A stretch of DNA of 17,503 nucleotides. Origin: an uncultured Acidimicrobiaceae bacterium. GTDB taxonomy: Bacteria > Actinomycetota > Acidimicrobiia > Acidimicrobiales > Bog-793. Location: positions 1 through 17,503 of the forward strand of contig CAIVND010000146.1 in NCBI GenBank assembly GCA_903907185.1. The letters run 5' to 3'. The notes under the pieces were generated by a model that saw nothing but the letters and a program-made list of their open reading frames with translations, was not told the origin of the DNA and made no database searches. This document shows positions 15,069-17,503 of this stretch, in pieces. The first letter of the stretch is position 1; each line of letters opens with the position of its first letter. Made by a program: the position numbers and the translations under genes.

Positions 15069-15727
15069 GAATTGTGATCGCCGGAGCTGGCGCTGTTGGA
15101 TCGTTTCTCGCTGCTGACCTTGCAAAAAATGGCCACAAGGTTCTAATCATGGACATCAACCTCAAACCCGACGATCACTTCGACGCCGACTCTGGGGTCG
15201 AGTTCCTTCAGGCAGATGCGTGCGAGGCGGACTCGCTAGTACTGGCGAAACTCGACACTGCAGATGTCGTGATTGCTGCTACCGGAGATGACGAAGACAA
15301 CCTCGTCATCTCCCTTCTAGCAAAACAGGAGTTCGCTGTTCCACGCGTCATCGCACGGGTGAACCATCCGAAAAATCACTGGCTTTTCAACGAAAGTTGG
15401 GGCGTCGATGTCGCGGTATCTACGCCCCATTTGCTCTCCGCACTTGTCGAAGAGGCGGTCTCCGTTGGGACAGTTGTACATCTCCTCAACTTCAAAAACG
15501 ATGAGGTACGTCTCATTGAGGTGACACTCGACGAAAATTCTCCAGCCCGAAATGCAATGCTGATGACGATCTCACTGCCGCGTGAGGCTGCCGTTGTTGC
15601 GATCGTACGAGATGGACATGTCGTTACTCCTCGCACTGACACTCGGCTGAGTTCAGGTGATGAGGTCCTACTCATTGTGCGCAACGAGTACGAGGACGCC
15701 GTCCGCCGTCTCTTTGTTGCGTCATAG
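15065..15727 (+). CDS. ceoC: TrkA-type RCK K+ transport regulator (CeoC-like)
   Basis: This is the second 220-residue RCK protein. The Rossmann site is MRIVIAGAGAVGSFLAADL (GxGxxG 7-12) with the acidic MDIN after strand two. DACEADSLVLAKLD, VVIAATGDDEDNLVISLLAK, PRVIARVNHPKNHWLFNESW and DVAVSTPHLLSALVEEAVSV match CeoC (Rv2692). An RCK_C domain covers about 135-218. It overlaps ceoB by 4 bp (ATGA), which indicates translational coupling and probably a hetero-oligomeric RCK ring. The divergent KimA-like permease, 195 bp from ceoB, is the nearest membrane partner. Confidence 0.9.
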   Translation: MRIVIAGAGAVGSFLAADLAKNGHKVLIMDINLKPDDHFDADSGVEFLQADACEADSLVLAKLDTADVVIAATGDDEDNLVISLLAKQEFAVPRVIARVNHPKNHWLFNESWGVDVAVSTPHLLSALVEEAVSVGTVVHLLNFKNDEVRLIEVTLDENSPARNAMLMTISLPREAAVVAIVRDGHVVTPRTDTRLSSGDEVLLIVRNEYEDAVRRLFVAS

Positions 15728-15913
15728 GCCAAGGCGAAGACGACTCACGCCGCTACGATCCAGTAATTCTCCGCCGGGCAACGGAGATGCAGTATCCAAG
15801 TGCAAGAAGGGCCAACAGCTTCTTCAACATCGTTCCATCGTAGTTTGTTGGTCTCCGCTTCCGAGCGCGCCAAGATCCCAATCATCACTTATCTCCCGCT
15901 ACCCTTGGGATCC

Positions 15914-15918
15914 GGAGG
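15914..15918 (+). promoter_or_regulatory. Shine-Dalgarno site supporting the GTG start of the first crcB gene
   Basis: GGAGG lies nine bases before GTG 15928, and a second GGAGGA follows closer to it. This supports the upstream GTG and so the unusual 45-residue N-terminal extension of the first FluC subunit. Confidence 0.6.
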
Positions 15919-15927
15919 CGGAGGACC

Positions 15928-16464
15928 GTGCGACGAAATAGATCGCGTTCAAGCGAACAGGGCAACATACCTGACCAAATTGATTCCAACCTCCCCGTCG
16001 ATCCGGATGTTGCAGTTCCCTTTACAACGAACGATTCGCGCGCCATCCGTGGCGAGATCGATATCTTGTTTGCAATTCTCGTCGGTGGCTTTTTTGGGAC
16101 CCTTTCGCGTTATCTCGTAAGCAGCCACTGGACTGACGGTGCGAGTTCGTTTCCGCTCACGATCTTCTTGGTCAATCTTTCTGGTTCCTTCGCCCTCGGT
16201 CTTATCCTCACGACGATCATCGAGAATCTTCCGCCGACGCGTCTTCTGCGACCTCTTGCCTGTATTGGTTTTCTCGGTGGCTGGACAACGATGTCAACGC
16301 TCGCAGTTGTTACCGATCAGCTCATCTCAGCGGGACATCTCCTCACCGCTGTCGCCTACGCACTCACCACAGCGATCATCACTCCCCTTGCAGCCACTGC
16401 GGGAATCTTGGTCGCTCACCGCCTCCACCACACCGCCAACTCTGAGGGTGGAGTCAGGCGATGA
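15928..16464 (+). CDS. crcB: Fluoride channel FluC/CrcB, first subunit, with N-terminal extension
   Basis: FluC channels let fluoride leave the cytoplasm down its gradient, a need that is acute in acid, where HF enters freely. The 178-residue protein has a hydrophilic N-terminal extension (1-45, charged, no signal peptide) and four membrane helices. Family motifs are GGFFGTLSRYL (53-63), VNLSGSFALG (82-91, pore Asn83) and GFLGGWTTMSTLAVVT (114-129). The usual TTFSTF is TTMSTL here, so both phenylalanines of the Phe box are lost. Most FluC proteins are about 125 residues. GTG 15928 has a good GGAGG; if translation began later (near residue 42) the protein would be of normal size. ATGA overlap with the second subunit gene indicates coupled expression. 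No fluoride riboswitch was recognised upstream. Confidence 0.85.
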   Translation: MRRNRSRSSEQGNIPDQIDSNLPVDPDVAVPFTTNDSRAIRGEIDILFAILVGGFFGTLSRYLVSSHWTDGASSFPLTIFLVNLSGSFALGLILTTIIENLPPTRLLRPLACIGFLGGWTTMSTLAVVTDQLISAGHLLTAVAYALTTAIITPLAATAGILVAHRLHHTANSEGGVRR

Positions 16465-16838
16465 CAGGATTCTCGCTCGCTATGGCGGTGGCAGCAGCCG
16501 GTGCGAGTGGCTGTGTTGTCCGCTATCTCATCGACTTTGGGATCACAAAGAGATTCGCGGCGATGGTTGCTGGAGGGACGCTCACCGTCAACATTCTCGG
16601 GTCGTTTGTCTTTGGACTTGTCACCGGCCTCATCGCACACCACCACCTAGCCCATCTCAGTGCTCCGATCATCGGCACGGGATTTTGTGGAGGTCTTACG
16701 ACAGCATCGAGTGCTGCATTTGAGTCTGCACGCCTCTACCGACTCGGCCATCGTTCGTCGGCGATCTTCGTTACGGTCGGAGGGATCACTTTGAGCTGCA
16801 CAGCGGCAGCCGTCGGTCTGGGGCTTGCGCTGGCCTAA
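16461..16838 (+). CDS. crcB: Fluoride channel FluC/CrcB, second subunit
   Basis: This 125-residue FluC protein has the four-helix size and layout of the family: GASGCVVRYLIDF (14-26), TVNILGSFVFG (42-52, pore Asn44) and GFCGGLTTASSAAFE (74-88). The TTFSTF Phe box is TTASSA here. Paired crcB genes usually encode antiparallel subunits of a heterodimer, and the 4-bp ATGA overlap (16461-16464) supports equal expression of the two. The motifs identify the family securely; conduction of fluoride is inferred. It converges on the sigma-factor gene. Confidence 0.88.
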   Translation: MTGFSLAMAVAAAGASGCVVRYLIDFGITKRFAAMVAGGTLTVNILGSFVFGLVTGLIAHHHLAHLSAPIIGTGFCGGLTTASSAAFESARLYRLGHRSSAIFVTVGGITLSCTAAAVGLGLALA

Positions 16839-16841
16839 CCA

Positions 16842-16882
16842 TCAGAAAAAGAAAACAGGCGACGCCCGAGGGCGACGCCTGT
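16842..16882 (-). terminator. Intrinsic terminator of the sigma-70 gene
   Basis: On the minus strand a strong hairpin pairs ACAGGCG (16876-16882 complement) with CGCCTGT (16855-16861 complement), continues through one A-A mismatch into CGCC/GGCG, and closes on a 4-nt loop. A U-rich tract (TTTTCTTTTT, 16844-16854) follows at once. It sits 30 bp after the sigma-factor stop codon. In the plus direction there is no T-run, so it fits the minus-strand gene. Confidence 0.88.
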
Positions 16883-16911
16883 ATCAATGACTCCCGTATG
16901 AGAGCCGTTCG

Positions 16912-17503
16912 TTAGACGCTCAAGAGATCGCGAGCCCCCGTGTCACTGGAGGGGTGCCGGAGCTTGGACATCGCTCGGGCCTCAATCTGGCGGATCCGCT
17001 CACGAGTCAGATTGAAATGCTCACCGACATCCTCAAGCGTGCGAGGCTCGCCGCGATCGAGACCAAAACGAAGGCGAAGGATGTCGCGCTCGCGCTCATC
17101 GAGTGGAGCAAGAAGTCGGTCGATCTCTTGAGGGAGCATTGCCGTTGCAGCCATCTCAAAGGGTGACTCAGCAGATCGATCCTCAACCACATCACCAAGC
17201 TCCGCATCGCCGTCTTCACGCAGTGGCTCAGAGAGTGAAAGCGGTTCGGCACGAAAACGAAGCGCCTCGATGACCTTGTCCTCATCGAGTTCCACCTCGG
17301 CACTAAGTTCTGCGAGCGTCGCCGGACGTCCGAGCTTGAGTTCGAGAGCCGACTGTGCTTTTTGCACCCGAGCCAGGGTGTCACCTGCGTGCACAGGAAG
17401 ACGGATCGTACGGCCAGTGTTTGCTATGCCTCGAGTGATGGCCTGACGGATCCACCAGGTTGCATAGGTAGAGAATTTGAAACCTTTGCGCCAGTCAAAC
17501 TTC
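16912..17503 (-). CDS. Group 1/2 sigma-70 factor (RpoD/SigA family), N-terminus outside the window
   Basis: The frame is open to the right edge, so the GTG at 17394 is internal. Region 2 is seen as FDWRKGFKFSTYATWWIRQA (DNA melting and -10 reading). Region 3 is a divergent PVHAGDTLARVQKAQSALE, where HM(V/I)ETINK is usual. Region 4 is LDERERDILRLRFGLD followed by RTLEDVGEHFNLTRERIRQI (the -35 helix-turn-helix) and EARAMSKLRHP. At least 196 residues lie in the window. The conserved region 2 and 4 blocks identify a housekeeping-type sigma-70. The altered region 3 may mean a group 2 paralogue rather than the primary sigma factor. A strong terminator follows. Confidence 0.87.
   Translation of the reverse strand, partial: KFDWRKGFKFSTYATWWIRQAITRGIANTGRTIRLPVHAGDTLARVQKAQSALELKLGRPATLAELSAEVELDEDKVIEALRFRAEPLSLSEPLREDGDAELGDVVEDRSAESPFEMAATAMLPQEIDRLLAPLDERERDILRLRFGLDRGEPRTLEDVGEHFNLTRERIRQIEARAMSKLRHPSSDTGARDLLSV

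Noticed and set aside
15728..15927. Possible fluoride riboswitch upstream of the crcB pair
   Set aside because: I could not find the conserved crcB-motif core or its 3' GATG element. Only a 6-bp hairpin (15768-15787) without a T-run is visible. A covariance-model search would decide.

Overview
This window most likely comes from an actinobacterium, probably an Acidimicrobiia-type one; the class is an inference. Four things point there. (1) A divergent cluster matches the M. tuberculosis Rv2690c / ceoB-ceoC (Rv2691-Rv2692) / Rv2694c neighbourhood. (2) There is a mycothiol-dependent (MDMPI-type) DinB-fold enzyme. (3) There is a SigC-like ECF sigma factor. (4) Topoisomerase I has a lysine-rich tail in place of zinc fingers. 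Coding density is high and no intergenic gap exceeds about 210 bp. I saw no IS element, phage gene or CRISPR array.

Left part (1-3377): the 3' end of an EntS-type MFS exporter, a tRNA-Lys(UUU), and a short KdpD (P-loop plus universal-stress domain, no membrane or kinase part). Converging on it is a UDP-sulfoquinovose synthase (sqdB). Next (3378-7123) come a SigC-like ECF sigma factor and an alpha/beta hydrolase with a cysteine at the nucleophile position, then a short-chain dehydrogenase, a divergent mycothiol-dependent-type enzyme and an AhpD/carboxymuconolactone-decarboxylase-like protein. Replication block (7156-11748, minus strand): topA, tmk and holB in the order common in actinobacteria, with the AhpD-like gene 32 bp after holB.

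Right part (11850-17503): a KimA-like K+/amino-acid permease carries an OB-fold domain that is a separate gene in mycobacteria and streptomycetes. It is divergent from two overlapping TrkA-type RCK genes (ceoB, ceoC). Two overlapping FluC/CrcB fluoride-channel genes follow. The window ends in a group 1/2 sigma-70 factor running off the right edge, with a clear intrinsic terminator after it.

The main theme is ion homeostasis: a K+ permease with cytosolic RCK partners, an orphan KdpD sensor module and a two-gene fluoride channel. All would suit an acidophile, which is an inference. The observations most worth a second look are the permease-OB fusion, the loss of the FluC phenylalanine box in both channel subunits, the orphan KdpD beside an atypical tRNA-Lys, and an 11-bp tandem repeat between sqdB and the ECF sigma gene.
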